DNA of 64,000 nt from Pseudomonadota bacterium (GTDB lineage: Bacteria; Pseudomonadota; Gammaproteobacteria; Burkholderiales; Eutrophovitaceae), in contig JAQBTV010000003.1 in NCBI GenBank assembly GCA_027624715.1, forward strand, positions 1-64,000, given 5' to 3'. The notes beneath the pieces are model-generated. The model worked only from the letters and a program-made list of their open reading frames with translations, had not been told where the DNA came from and did no database searches. Numbering within the stretch: the first letter of the stretch is position 1; each line of letters opens with the position of its first letter. Positions 1 through 8,681 of the stretch are shown here, in pieces. A program made the translations under genes and the position numbers.

Positions 1-113
1 ATCCGGAACACGGCGAGTGGCGTACCTTGAACGACAACACCTTTCACATCATTGTCGGAAACATCTGACGTTGCGGCGACCGCAGTCCAGCCACCATCCA
101 AATCATTGCTCAT
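1..113 (-). CDS. Rieske-type ferredoxin, 5' part only
   Basis: The first 37 codons of a minus-strand gene run off the left edge. The start ATG (113-111) is preceded by an AGAGGGAC ribosome site. The visible protein has the short WTAVAATSDV opening and a PLAVFR strand typical of small soluble Rieske [2Fe-2S] ferredoxins that feed electrons to ring-hydroxylating oxygenases, or of NirD-like subunits. The CxH...CxxH cluster motifs lie outside the window, so cluster binding is not seen. It sits 13 bases downstream of the stop of a decayed dehydrogenase, suggesting a former two-gene aromatic-degradation operon. Confidence 0.6.
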   Translation of the reverse strand, partial: MSNDLDGGWTAVAATSDVSDNDVKGVVVQGTPLAVFR

Positions 114-126
114 TTTCACTGTCCCT

Positions 127-286
127 CTAAAATTGCCTGACGATCTTATTGTCGATGAATTTTAAGGCGGCAGTCAACAGGTCTGTGAGTATGAACCCGG
201 GCGCGAGGGCATTGACCGTGATGGGTGGGTTGAACACTGGGCGCATGCGTTCCTGATTTTTTGACCATACGGGCTGCGGCTGTCTG
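127..286 (-). pseudogene. Decayed short-chain dehydrogenase (SDR) remnant
   Basis: On the minus strand an open stretch of 39 codons (246-127) contains ITVNALAPGF and TDLL, the conserved C-terminal half motif of classical SDRs (usually xVNxxxPGxxxT). Just upstream, in another frame (286 to about 247), the segment QTAAARMVKKSG matches the helix before the catalytic serine strand of the same family. The intervening region with the Ser-Tyr-Lys triad is missing and the frame is broken. I infer an internally deleted, dead SDR gene that once lay upstream of the ferredoxin. No function is expected. Confidence 0.5.
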
Positions 287-569
287 CGCTGGGTTTAGCG
301 GTGGCTGCGAACCGCTCGGTGGACTGGATCTCGGTGCTGAAGGGCACCAGTTTAGAGGTGGTACATTAAGGATTGTGAGAATAACCGTTTGGATAATTTA
401 GAGCTTCGATTTAGGTGGGTGGCATGCCGACCGCAAAAAACCCGACAAGACCGAAGTCTGTCGGGTAAAAGTCACCCTTATTTAGAGGTTGAGGAGAAAA
501 CGCCCTTTTAAAAGGATGGGGAGATAAAAATTATTTGGATCGCTCTAAACTTATGATTTTTTTATTTCG
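287..569. other. Non-coding stretch, no gene recognised
   Basis: Apart from the minus-strand terminator at 435-465 and the operator-like repeat starting at 570, I see no gene here. A plus-strand open stretch ending near 369 has no recognisable motif. Base composition changes from GC-rich to AT-rich around 480. Confidence 0.4.
435..465 (-). terminator. Rho-independent terminator, minus strand
   Basis: Read on the minus strand, CCCGACA-GAC pairs with GTC-TGTCGGG around a TTCG tetraloop (hairpin 465-441, one bulged base), followed by six T (440-435). This is a textbook intrinsic terminator. No minus-strand gene lies to its right (htpX and the TetR gene are on the plus strand), so it is either the leftover end of a lost gene or the end of a short unannotated minus-strand RNA. 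Confidence 0.75.
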
Positions 570-581
570 TACCGAGTGGTA
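570..581. promoter_or_regulatory. Candidate TetR-family operator
   Basis: TACCGAGTGGTA is an imperfect inverted repeat 36 bases upstream of the TetR gene start, in an AT-rich promoter-like stretch. A near-identical repeat (TACCG-NN-CGGTA) lies at 25523 in front of the Old Yellow Enzyme gene. TetR regulators commonly repress themselves from such sites. Assignment to this particular regulator is inference. Confidence 0.35.
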
Positions 582-617
582 TATTTTTTTTTACCGTTGT
601 CGTATTATTTGAACTCT

Positions 618-1211
618 ATGGAAAAGATAGCGTCCACTCATCGGCGGGGGCGCCCGATCACCCGCAACCGATCCCACGTCCTGGAAACGGCGACGAACGC
701 CTATTGGCAAGCCGATGGAGCTGCCATCTCTGTCAACGCAATCTGTTTATTAGCCGGAGTTTCGAAGCCCTCGCTGTATCGGGATTTTAGCAGTGAAGAC
801 GGCCTTACTGCAGCTGTGTTGGATCGTTACGCCGAGACCGTTACGAGGGGGTTAGAAACGCTGCTAACTAGTAAGATGAACTTTGCGTCCAAGATAGAGA
901 GTTTGATCCAATTCGGCAGTGAAGCCCCAGAGGCTGGTTGCCTGTTCGTCAAGATGCGCGCCAATCGCTCACGATTTGGCGAACAGACTCAGACTGGGAT
1001 TGCCGTTACAGAGGCTCACTTCCTTGAGTGTTATACCCTATTTTTCAAGGAAAGTGCCGCGAACGGCGAGTGGAGAGGCGGCATTGCAGCGGAATTGGCT
1101 GCAGCTTATTTACATGAACAATTGGGGCTGGCAATCAGTCAGCGTGCGGCAGGTAAGAGTAAAGAGTCGGTCCGGGAGCTGCTGGACTTGGCGATGTCGA
1201 TACTGCGCTAG
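618..1211 (+). CDS. TetR/AcrR family transcriptional regulator
   Basis: 197 residues when started at the ATG at 618, which leaves a short basic N-terminus before the DNA-binding domain. An upstream in-frame start at 576 would overlap the operator-like repeat and add a hydrophobic, atypical leader. Residues about 10-55 form the TetR helix-turn-helix (AGVSKPSLYRDF is the recognition helix region). The C-terminal part is the variable ligand-binding helical domain with a GCLF segment seen in many members. The ligand is unknown. It likely represses a nearby or distant detoxification gene and probably itself. The gene is more GC-rich than the block after 2500. Confidence 0.8.
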   Translation: MEKIASTHRRGRPITRNRSHVLETATNAYWQADGAAISVNAICLLAGVSKPSLYRDFSSEDGLTAAVLDRYAETVTRGLETLLTSKMNFASKIESLIQFGSEAPEAGCLFVKMRANRSRFGEQTQTGIAVTEAHFLECYTLFFKESAANGEWRGGIAAELAAAYLHEQLGLAISQRAAGKSKESVRELLDLAMSILR

Positions 1212-1508
1212 ATTAGGATCCAAGGCATGCCGACGCCTTAATATTCGTGTGGCATGTCTGATTTATCAATTAACCAGTCACCCGCTGTTGCGCAAAAAAA
1301 TCTGCAGTAACCTTTTTAGCCCTAATTTATCAAGCAACAAACCAATGTGGCTAATGGGCATCAACAAATAAATAATGGAGTGAATCCATCTTCCCCCCAG
1401 TTCGCGCTGAAATTGCTCGAATGAAATCAGGGTGTTCAGTGTCACCGCCCCATTGATGTTTTGGTATAAAATAGTCCTCCGAATTAAATTTTCTCTCGAG
1501 GCCTCTTA
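1212..1508. other. Intergenic region before htpX
   Basis: No coding remnant was recognised in these 297 bases. It contains a second copy of GGCATGCCGAC (1224-1234; first copy 421-431) and, close to htpX, a TATAAAAT box at 1465-1472 that could be the -10 element. No convincing -35 accompanies it. Confidence 0.35.
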
Positions 1509-2393
1509 ATGAAACGCATCTTTCTTTTTCTTCTTACCAACCTAGCCATTATGTTGGTATTGGGCGTGGTAATCAGCGTCTTTGGCCTTGGCCAGGTGCT
1601 GGATGAGCAAGGTGTTGATCTCGATCTCCAGGCATTACTGGTGTTGTCAGCGGTCGTCGGTATGACAGGTTCGTTTATTTCGCTGGCCATGTCTAAATTT
1701 ATGGCTAAGCGAATGACCAATGCCAATGTCATCGAATCTCCACGTACCGAGCAGGAGCAGTGGCTTGTCCGAACGGTGCAACAGCAGGCTCAGGCCGCTG
1801 ATATTAGAATGCCTGACGTTGCGATTTATGACGCGCCAGATCTAAATGCCTTTGCAACGGGCATGTTTCGCGACAGCGCGCTGGTAGCTGTCAGCACGGG
1901 CCTGCTGCAAGGCATGAATCGCGATGAGGTGGAAGCGGTATTAGCCCACGAAGTAAGTCATGTTGCTAACGGTGACATGATTACCCTGGCGCTCATCCAA
2001 GGTGTGGTCAACACCTTTGTCTTCTTCTTGTCACGTGTCATTGGTCATGTGGTCGATCGGGTAGTCTTTAAGACCGCACGCGGTCACGGACCCGCCTACT
2101 GGATCACAGCCATCATCGCGCAGGTAATTCTTGGCATTTTGGCCAGTGCAATCGTGATGTGGTTTAGCCGGCAGCGGGAATTCCGAGCCGATTCAGGCGG
2201 GGCAAATCTTGCAGGCCGTCAGAAGATGGTGGCCGCTTTAAAGCGTCTACAGCAGTCGGTGAATCAACCTCACCTCCCTGAACGGCTAGAGGCCTTCGGA
2301 ATCTCTGGCGGTATGGGCGCAGGCATGAAACGACTCTTCATGAGTCACCCCCCCCTAGAAGAGCGCATCGAGGTACTCCAACGATCTGCTTAG
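1509..2393 (+). CDS. htpX: Membrane zinc protease HtpX
   Basis: 294 residues, the usual HtpX length. HtpX is an inner-membrane M48 metalloprotease that degrades misfolded membrane proteins, in concert with FtsH in enterobacteria. Two N-terminal membrane segments (about 4-26 and 35-56) are followed by the HEVSH zinc motif (H147, E148, H151). The third zinc ligand is probably E224 in REFRAD, and two further hydrophobic segments lie between. The C-terminus with SHPPLEERI is characteristic. It stands alone between the TetR gene and miaB. Confidence 0.95.
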   Translation: MKRIFLFLLTNLAIMLVLGVVISVFGLGQVLDEQGVDLDLQALLVLSAVVGMTGSFISLAMSKFMAKRMTNANVIESPRTEQEQWLVRTVQQQAQAADIRMPDVAIYDAPDLNAFATGMFRDSALVAVSTGLLQGMNRDEVEAVLAHEVSHVANGDMITLALIQGVVNTFVFFLSRVIGHVVDRVVFKTARGHGPAYWITAIIAQVILGILASAIVMWFSRQREFRADSGGANLAGRQKMVAALKRLQQSVNQPHLPERLEAFGISGGMGAGMKRLFMSHPPLEERIEVLQRSA

Positions 2394-2505
2394 CCATGGC
2401 CTCAAGTACAAGGCTTAGCCAATCTCTGGTGCCGCAAAACAATATGAATCGCTAAAAACCAGCGCTGTATAAGCTAATTTCTTCGCTCATAGATTAAAAA
2501 AACTT

Positions 2506-3831
2506 ATGAAAAAAGTTTACGTTCGAACTTTTGGATGCCAAATGAATGAATATGACTCAGACAAAATGGTTGACGTACTGCGCGCGCATGACGGTTACGA
2601 AAAAACCGAAGATGTTAAAGAGGCGGATTTAATTCTGTTTAACACGTGTTCCGTACGAGAAAAAGCCCAAGAAAAAGTGTTCAGTGACTTAGGTCGCATT
2701 CGACACCTAAAGGAGGCAAACCCCAATTTGATGATTGGTGTTGGTGGCTGCGTCGCCTCTCAGGAGGGGAAAGTCATCCTGTCCAGGGCGCCTTATGTTG
2801 ACGTCGTCTTTGGACCTCAAACGATACATCGTCTGCCGTTACTTTTAGAAAAGCGTCAGAAGGTGGGTAAAGCTCAAGTGGATATCTCATTTCCCGAGGT
2901 TGAAAAGTTCGACAACCTACCTACGCCTATAACAACCGGTCAATCGGCAATGGTTTCTATTATGGAAGGATGTAGCAAGTACTGCACGTTCTGCGTAGTC
3001 CCGTACACTCGGGGTGATGAGATTTCTAGGCCTTTTGAGGACGTTTTAGTAGAAGTGGCGACGCTGGCAGCACAGGGCGTTAAAGAAATCACTTTGCTAG
3101 GACAAAATGTCAACGCTTACCGCTATGAGCAAGACGCAGAAGTCATAGAATTTGCAACCCTTCTAGACTATGTATCAGACATACCGGGATTAGAGCGCAT
3201 CAGATTCTCAACGTCACATCCCAAAGAATTTTCAGATGCGTTGATCGCCAGCTACCGTACGCTGCCAAAATTAGTGGATCATGTGCACCTTCCTGTTCAG
3301 TCCGGCTCGAACAAAATCCTAGAGGCAATGAAACGGGGCTATACCCGGGAACAATATTTAAGAATCATCAAAGACCTAAAAGCGGCACGCGGTACGGTCT
3401 CTATCACTTCTGATTTTATCGTCGGCTTCCCTGGAGAAACGGACGCCGACTTTGAGGACACCATGAGTCTCGTGGATGAGGTGGACTTTGACGGCAGCTT
3501 TAGCTTTATGTACAGCCCAAGACCAGGGACCCCAGCTGCAGGGCTACCTGAGCACGTGCCTTTAGACATCAAAAAAGAACGATTAAGCCTATTGCAAACC
3601 AAATTAAGCCAGAACGCGATTCGCCACAGCCAACTCATGGTTGGTGGTGAATTTGACGTGCTCGTTGAGGGCGCCTCTAAAAAAGACTCATCAAAACTTT
3701 CCGGTAGGACAAATAACAATAAAGTTGTGAATTTCGAAGGCCAAGAGCACCTTATTGGCCATACCATCAAGATTCAGGTGACCGAAGCGCTCCCTAATTC
3801 GCTTCGCGGCATTGTTATCAACAGAGTATAG
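2506..3831 (+). CDS. miaB: tRNA-2-methylthio-N6-dimethylallyladenosine synthase MiaB
   Basis: 441 residues. MiaB is a radical-SAM methylthiotransferase that adds the 2-methylthio group to i6A37 of tRNAs reading UNN codons. The N-terminal UPF0004 domain carries the auxiliary cluster cysteines C11, C48 and C82, and the radical SAM CxxxCxxC is C156, C160, C163. A C-terminal TRAM domain follows (from about residue 375, [10 protein letters not shown]). It opens the plus-strand block miaB-phoH-ybeY-corC-lnt, a conserved order in Betaproteobacteria. Confidence 0.97.
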   Translation: MKKVYVRTFGCQMNEYDSDKMVDVLRAHDGYEKTEDVKEADLILFNTCSVREKAQEKVFSDLGRIRHLKEANPNLMIGVGGCVASQEGKVILSRAPYVDVVFGPQTIHRLPLLLEKRQKVGKAQVDISFPEVEKFDNLPTPITTGQSAMVSIMEGCSKYCTFCVVPYTRGDEISRPFEDVLVEVATLAAQGVKEITLLGQNVNAYRYEQDAEVIEFATLLDYVSDIPGLERIRFSTSHPKEFSDALIASYRTLPKLVDHVHLPVQSGSNKILEAMKRGYTREQYLRIIKDLKAARGTVSITSDFIVGFPGETDADFEDTMSLVDEVDFDGSFSFMYSPRPGTPAAGLPEHVPLDIKKERLSLLQTKLSQNAIRHSQLMVGGEFDVLVEGASKKDSSKLSGRTNNNKVVNFEGQEHLIGHTIKIQVTEALPNSLRGIVINRV

Positions 3832-3876
3832 CGGTCTTCAGATATACTAGGGAGACAGCTTAATATAGGGTTTAGA

Positions 3877-4821
3877 TTGAACACTACCGAAACAGCATTT
3901 GTACCGGTTGATAACGTCAGGCTTGCAAACATGTGTGGCGCGCTTGACATCAACCTTAAGGAAATTGGTCAAGAACTCAGCATAAAAATCATCCGACGTG
4001 GTGAAACATTTACGCTAAGTGGGGATAGCACCAATATTAAAATTGGTTCGGACACGCTGGCGTTACTGTACAAATCGTCCCGACGTCCCCTTGATACGGA
4101 AGACGTGCAACTTGGGATCGTTGAAATAACAAGACACGCTAATTCGGAAACCCAAAATACCATCAGCTTGCGGACAAAGCGTCATGACCTGCGCGGCAGA
4201 ACGCCACGCCAAACTCAATATTTAAGTCAAATTCAGTCGCATGACATCACCTTTGGAATTGGCCCAGCTGGCACGGGGAAAACCTACCTAGCGGTTGCTG
4301 CGGCTGTTGATGCATTTGAACGCGGAAACGTCAAACGGATCGTTCTAGTCAGACCCGCAGTAGAAGCAGGTGAGCGGCTCGGCTTTCTCCCTGGAGATCT
4401 GGCACAAAAAGTTGACCCTTACCTTCGCCCGCTGTACGACTCCCTGTATGATTTGATGGGATATGAGAAAGTAGGGAAACTATTCGAATGTAGTTCAATT
4501 GAAATTGCCCCCCTTGCTTATATGCGAGGCAGAACTTTAAATGATGCATTCATCATTCTCGATGAAGCCCAAAATACAACCCCAGAGCAAATGAAAATGT
4601 TTTTGACGAGAATAGGGTTTGGTAGCCGCGCTGTTGTAACTGGGGATAGCACGCAAATTGATTTACCCAAAGGACAAAAAAGCGGATTAGACGAAGCTGC
4701 AAAAATTCTTAATAAAGTTAAGGGCATTACCTTCACACACTTCGAATCAGAAGACGTTGTCAGACATCCTTTAGTACAAAGGATCGTTAACGCATACGCG
4801 GCAGCTAGATCTGATGATTAA
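3877..4821 (+). CDS. phoH: PhoH-like ATPase (YbeZ)
   Basis: 314 residues with a TTG start preceded at 6 bases by AGGG. The protein has an N-terminal KH-like region, then the PhoH P-loop NTPase with Walker A GPAGTGKT (129-136) and a Walker B/DEAQ motif in FIILDEAQNTT. It is a family partner of the YbeY RNase and is thought to act in RNA and ribosome metabolism; its exact role is unsettled. It is separated from ybeY by 8 bases, so co-translation is likely. Confidence 0.93.
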   Translation: MNTTETAFVPVDNVRLANMCGALDINLKEIGQELSIKIIRRGETFTLSGDSTNIKIGSDTLALLYKSSRRPLDTEDVQLGIVEITRHANSETQNTISLRTKRHDLRGRTPRQTQYLSQIQSHDITFGIGPAGTGKTYLAVAAAVDAFERGNVKRIVLVRPAVEAGERLGFLPGDLAQKVDPYLRPLYDSLYDLMGYEKVGKLFECSSIEIAPLAYMRGRTLNDAFIILDEAQNTTPEQMKMFLTRIGFGSRAVVTGDSTQIDLPKGQKSGLDEAAKILNKVKGITFTHFESEDVVRHPLVQRIVNAYAAARSDD

Positions 4822-4829
4822 GATCCCGC

Positions 4830-5279
4830 ATGGGTAAGGCAAATCTAGTGTTAACTGTTCAAAAATCCGAGCCTTGGCAAGGACTTCCAACCAAAAATGA
4901 CATCCATCGATGGATTAACGCGTCGCTGCTAGAGGACGCTCAGGTGACCGTGCGACTGATCAATGAAGATGAAGGAGTGGAGCTGAATCGTTACTTCCGT
5001 AATCGAAATCATGCAACAAACGTGCTCACCTTTCCTTATCCAGATACATCCCCTTTATCGGCAGATATAGCGCTATGCGTCCCCGTTATAGAGGGGGAAG
5101 CAAAAAATCAACACAAATCTCTGCGCAACCATTTCGCGCATCTTTGTGTCCATGCAACGCTTCATTTCCAAGATTTTGACCATCAAAACAAAGTTGATAG
5201 AGAACTCATGGAAAACTTAGAGATCGACATCCTTGAGCAGATGGGAATTCCAAACCCTTACGAGCAAATAATTACTTAG
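4830..5279 (+). CDS. ybeY: rRNA maturation endoribonuclease YbeY
   Basis: 149 residues. YbeY is a metal-dependent single-strand RNase acting in 16S rRNA 3' maturation and late ribosome quality control. The metal motif reads HATLHFQDFDH with H108, H112 and H118, where the family usually has H-G-x-L-H. The following E-I-x-I-L segment is conserved. Only 8 bases separate its stop from corC. Confidence 0.95.
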   Translation: MGKANLVLTVQKSEPWQGLPTKNDIHRWINASLLEDAQVTVRLINEDEGVELNRYFRNRNHATNVLTFPYPDTSPLSADIALCVPVIEGEAKNQHKSLRNHFAHLCVHATLHFQDFDHQNKVDRELMENLEIDILEQMGIPNPYEQIIT

Positions 5280-5287
5280 CATCTAAT

Positions 5288-6127
5288 ATGAATACATTGA
5301 TTAAAAAATCGATTTGGTTAAAAAAACTTGCGCACATATTACGAAGAGAGCCCGAGGATAAGGAGGAACTCATCGATCTATTGCATGAGTCCTTCGAAAA
5401 GAATCTTCTTGATTCTGATGCACTTTCAATGCTTGAGGGCGTATTGCAGGTCGCTGAAATGGCCGCTCGAGACATCATGATTCCCCGATCACAATGCTAC
5501 ATGGTAGATATTACAGATCCCATGGAAGAAATCATTTCTATTGCAGTTGACACCAACCATTCACGTTTTCCGGTTTTCAAAAGCAGTAAAGATGAAGTGC
5601 TAGGTATTTTGTTGGCGAAAGATCTCCTACAATACTACAAAGGCCCAGATTCGTTTGACCTACAAGACATGTTAAGACCTGCTGTCTTCATACCAGAGTC
5701 AAAGCCGCTAAATGTTCTTCTCAAAGACTTTCGAAGTAATAGAAATCATATGGCGATTGTCGTCGACGAATATAGCGGCGTAGCAGGGCTGATCACCATC
5801 GAAGATGTTATAGAACAAATTGTGGGTGAAATCGAAGACGAATACGACTTTGACGAATCGGACGCAAATATCCTAGAAGACACATCGGGTCGGTTTAGAA
5901 TTAAGGCCTTAACTGAAATTTTGGACATCAATGAACATTTTGGAACAAATTTTCCGAATACAGAATTCCACACATTCGGCGGTTTAGTCTTAGCCCACGC
6001 GGGAAAATTACCCGAAATTGGAGAAAAATTTAAGATTGGGGAGCTCAATATCACAGTGACTCGATCCGATAGACGAAGAATTCATGCACTCTTAGTAGAA
6101 AAAATTGAGATTGAGCGAAGCCCCTAA
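5288..6127 (+). CDS. corC: CorC/HlyC-type protein with two CBS domains
   Basis: 279 residues, soluble form lacking the DUF21 membrane domain. An N-terminal acidic region, two CBS domains (about 65-180, starting RDIMIPRSQ) and a C-terminal CorC_HlyC domain are visible. The family is linked to magnesium/cobalt efflux in enterobacteria, and in this operon it is the usual partner of Lnt. Its 3' end overlaps the lnt start by 23 bases. Confidence 0.92.
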   Translation: MNTLIKKSIWLKKLAHILRREPEDKEELIDLLHESFEKNLLDSDALSMLEGVLQVAEMAARDIMIPRSQCYMVDITDPMEEIISIAVDTNHSRFPVFKSSKDEVLGILLAKDLLQYYKGPDSFDLQDMLRPAVFIPESKPLNVLLKDFRSNRNHMAIVVDEYSGVAGLITIEDVIEQIVGEIEDEYDFDESDANILEDTSGRFRIKALTEILDINEHFGTNFPNTEFHTFGGLVLAHAGKLPEIGEKFKIGELNITVTRSDRRRIHALLVEKIEIERSP

Positions 6128-7676
6128 AAGTTTTCTTCTCCTAGGACAGAAATTACATCACAAATCTGTGCTTTGGGCGTTCATCTTCGGGGCAGCAACG
6201 GTTCTGGGCTTTGCTCCATTCTCGCTCTTTTTTGTTCCAATCATCACCTGCGCATTACTGTTCTACATTTTGCAGGCACAAACTGCAAAAAAAGTATTCT
6301 TAACCTCATTTGTGTTCTCCTTTGGTCTGCTAATAGCCGGCACAAGTTGGATATACGTCAGCCTGCACGACTTTGGGGAAATGCATCCGGCTCTAGCTGT
6401 GCTAGCTACAGTTATTCTTAGCGCAACCTTTGCGCTACCTCCTGCAATCATTCAAGCCGTGCTCGCCAGACTTATTCATTCAAAGAAGCTTCGCCTATTA
6501 GTCGCATTCCCAGTTGGACTCGCCTTATCCGACTGGTGTCGCGGATGGTTTTTGACTGGATTTCCTTGGTTATCCATCGGATACTCACAAATACCGCTGA
6601 GCCCTTTTTCCAACTACGCATCAGTGCTAGGCATTTACGGGGTTACGCTCGCGTGCACATTTTGTTCAGGTGGCTTGGGTTTTATTTTTGAAAAATTATG
6701 TGCAACTCAACCAAAATTATCTCTAAAAACTACGTTAAAACAAGCCACGATGCTACCCGCCGTAGTCATCTTGCTATCAATCGTCCTAGGTATACCCAAA
6801 TGGACTCAACAAATTAGCCACGAAACCACGTCCGTCTCATTACTTCAAGGGAACATTGCTCAAGATATTAAGTGGAGTCCTGAGTGGATTGAAGAAACAA
6901 TGATGACATACCTGGATATGATCATTCAGGAAAAAAGTGAACTTATCCTTCTGCCCGAAACTGCCATTCCGTTACTGGAAAAGAACGTTCCGGATTGGTA
7001 TTGGGAAGCCTTAGAAAATCATGCAAAAACTAATAATCTGCATATCCTATTGGGTATTCCCGAAAATTCAGAGGACGGGCAGTTTTATAACAGCGTCATT
7101 CAGGTAGGCGGGGGAAATGTGCAACGCTATCGGAAACACCATCTCGTGCCGTTTGGCGATTATTTTCCAATCCGGTCTATCACCGCAGGCTTACTTAATT
7201 ACCTGAAAATCCCAATGTCAAACTTCTCTCCTGGGCCAAGCGACCAAGCGCCTTTTATTTTGGAGCGACAAGTTCTCGGCGTCGATATTTGTTACGAAGA
7301 TGTTTTTGGTGAGGAACTCATTCGTCAGTTACCGGACGCAACGGTTCTGGCCAATTTTACAAATGATGCCTGGTGGGGCGAATCTCTGGGACCAAAACAG
7401 CATCTACAAATTGCCCAAGCCAGATCAATTGAGACGGGCAGGGAGCTATTGAGAGTAACCAATACAGGCGTGACTGCCGTCATCGATCACCGAGGTTATA
7501 TCGTTACTCAAGCCCCCCAATTTTCAAAAACTGTATTACGGGCTGAAATTCATGGCCGGAAAGGCTCAACTCCATACAGTCTCTGGGGGAATCTTCCATT
7601 TGTCATTCTGTGCCTCATTATCTTAGCGTTATGCGTTAAATCAACATCAGCTCGGCTAAAAACTTGTAAAAGGTAA
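6105..7676 (+). CDS. lnt: Apolipoprotein N-acyltransferase Lnt
   Basis: 523 residues. Lnt adds the third acyl chain to the N-terminal cysteine of outer-membrane lipoproteins on the periplasmic face of the inner membrane. About six to seven hydrophobic segments precede a nitrilase-like domain with the triad E285 (LLPETA), K344 (RKHHLVPFGDYFP) and C396 (DICYED). A TTG start inside corC gives translational coupling; a second TTG two codons later is equally possible. A C-terminal membrane anchor closes the protein. Confidence 0.95.
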   Translation: MRLSEAPKSFLLLGQKLHHKSVLWAFIFGAATVLGFAPFSLFFVPIITCALLFYILQAQTAKKVFLTSFVFSFGLLIAGTSWIYVSLHDFGEMHPALAVLATVILSATFALPPAIIQAVLARLIHSKKLRLLVAFPVGLALSDWCRGWFLTGFPWLSIGYSQIPLSPFSNYASVLGIYGVTLACTFCSGGLGFIFEKLCATQPKLSLKTTLKQATMLPAVVILLSIVLGIPKWTQQISHETTSVSLLQGNIAQDIKWSPEWIEETMMTYLDMIIQEKSELILLPETAIPLLEKNVPDWYWEALENHAKTNNLHILLGIPENSEDGQFYNSVIQVGGGNVQRYRKHHLVPFGDYFPIRSITAGLLNYLKIPMSNFSPGPSDQAPFILERQVLGVDICYEDVFGEELIRQLPDATVLANFTNDAWWGESLGPKQHLQIAQARSIETGRELLRVTNTGVTAVIDHRGYIVTQAPQFSKTVLRAEIHGRKGSTPYSLWGNLPFVILCLIILALCVKSTSARLKTCKR

Positions 7677-7722
7677 AATGTAGGGACATTATTTGTTGTC
7701 GCCCACATTCTAAGGTTTATAG

Positions 7723-8673
7723 ATGAACTACTTTCAAGATATGATTTTAGAGCTTCAGAAATATTGGAGTTCGAATGGTTGTGCCCTACTACAACCTTAT
7801 GATCTAGAAGTGGGGGCTGGGACTTTTCATACAGCCACATTTCTTAGGGCTATTGGTCCAGAACCGTGGAAAGCGGCTTATGTTCAACCGTCTCGCAGAC
7901 CGAAAGATGGTCGATACGGCGCAAATCCCAATCGTCTGCAACACTACTACCAATTTCAAGTTGTTCTAAAACCTTCTCCTTCCGACATTCTCGACCTATA
8001 TTTGGGCTCACTTAAGATAATTGGGATCAATCCTTCCGAGCACGATATTAGATTTGTTGAAGACGACTGGGAATCACCAACGCTTGGCGCTTGGGGATTG
8101 GGATGGGAGGTCTGGCTCAACGGCATGGAAATTACACAATTCACCTATTTTCAGGAAGTTGGGGGCATCAGTTGTAAACCTGTAATGGGAGAGATCACCT
8201 ACGGGCTTGAAAGACTGGCTATGTATCTTCAAGCAAAAGATAGCGTCTTCGATCTTGATTGGGCGCCAGGAATCACCTATCGAGATGTGTACCACCAAAA
8301 TGAAGTAGAGCAATCGACTTATAACTTTGAAAAAGCAAACATCGACTTACTATTTGCCAATTTCTCAGCGTTCGAAAAAGAAGCTACGGCTATGTTCAAC
8401 GCTAAATTACCGCTACCGGGCTATGAGCTCGTCATGAAGTGTTCGCATGCGTTCAATCTCCTTGATGCTCGAGGTGCAATATCAGTTACCGAACGAGCAA
8501 ACTATATTGGACGTGTGCGCAAACTAGCGAGAATGGCAGCCCAAGCGTATCGAACGTCACGCAAAGTTCTTGGGTTTGAACGGGCCTCAGATGACATGAT
8601 CAAAGCATTTGTGCCCCAAGATGAGGTGAGCGAGGTTCTCGATATTCGCAAAAGCAATTCTACCAGGGCCTAA
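7723..8673 (+). CDS. glyQ: Glycyl-tRNA synthetase alpha subunit
   Basis: 316 residues, catalytic (class II) subunit of the bacterial alpha2beta2 glycyl-tRNA synthetase. Characteristic segments are [24 protein letters not shown] and YFQEVGGI. It is followed after 8 bases by glyS, and the two are certainly one operon. The 46 bases after lnt may hold their own promoter. Confidence 0.97.
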   Translation: MNYFQDMILELQKYWSSNGCALLQPYDLEVGAGTFHTATFLRAIGPEPWKAAYVQPSRRPKDGRYGANPNRLQHYYQFQVVLKPSPSDILDLYLGSLKIIGINPSEHDIRFVEDDWESPTLGAWGLGWEVWLNGMEITQFTYFQEVGGISCKPVMGEITYGLERLAMYLQAKDSVFDLDWAPGITYRDVYHQNEVEQSTYNFEKANIDLLFANFSAFEKEATAMFNAKLPLPGYELVMKCSHAFNLLDARGAISVTERANYIGRVRKLARMAAQAYRTSRKVLGFERASDDMIKAFVPQDEVSEVLDIRKSNSTRA

Positions 8674-8681
8674 CAAGACAT

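Noticed and set aside
919-1371. Plus-strand open frame overlapping the TetR gene
   Set aside because: Out-of-frame shadow of the regulator; the translation has no domain features.
1420-1472. Heat-shock sigma-32 promoter for htpX
   Set aside because: A CCCCATTG -10-like element exists at about 1448, but no CTTGAA-type -35 is found at the required spacing.
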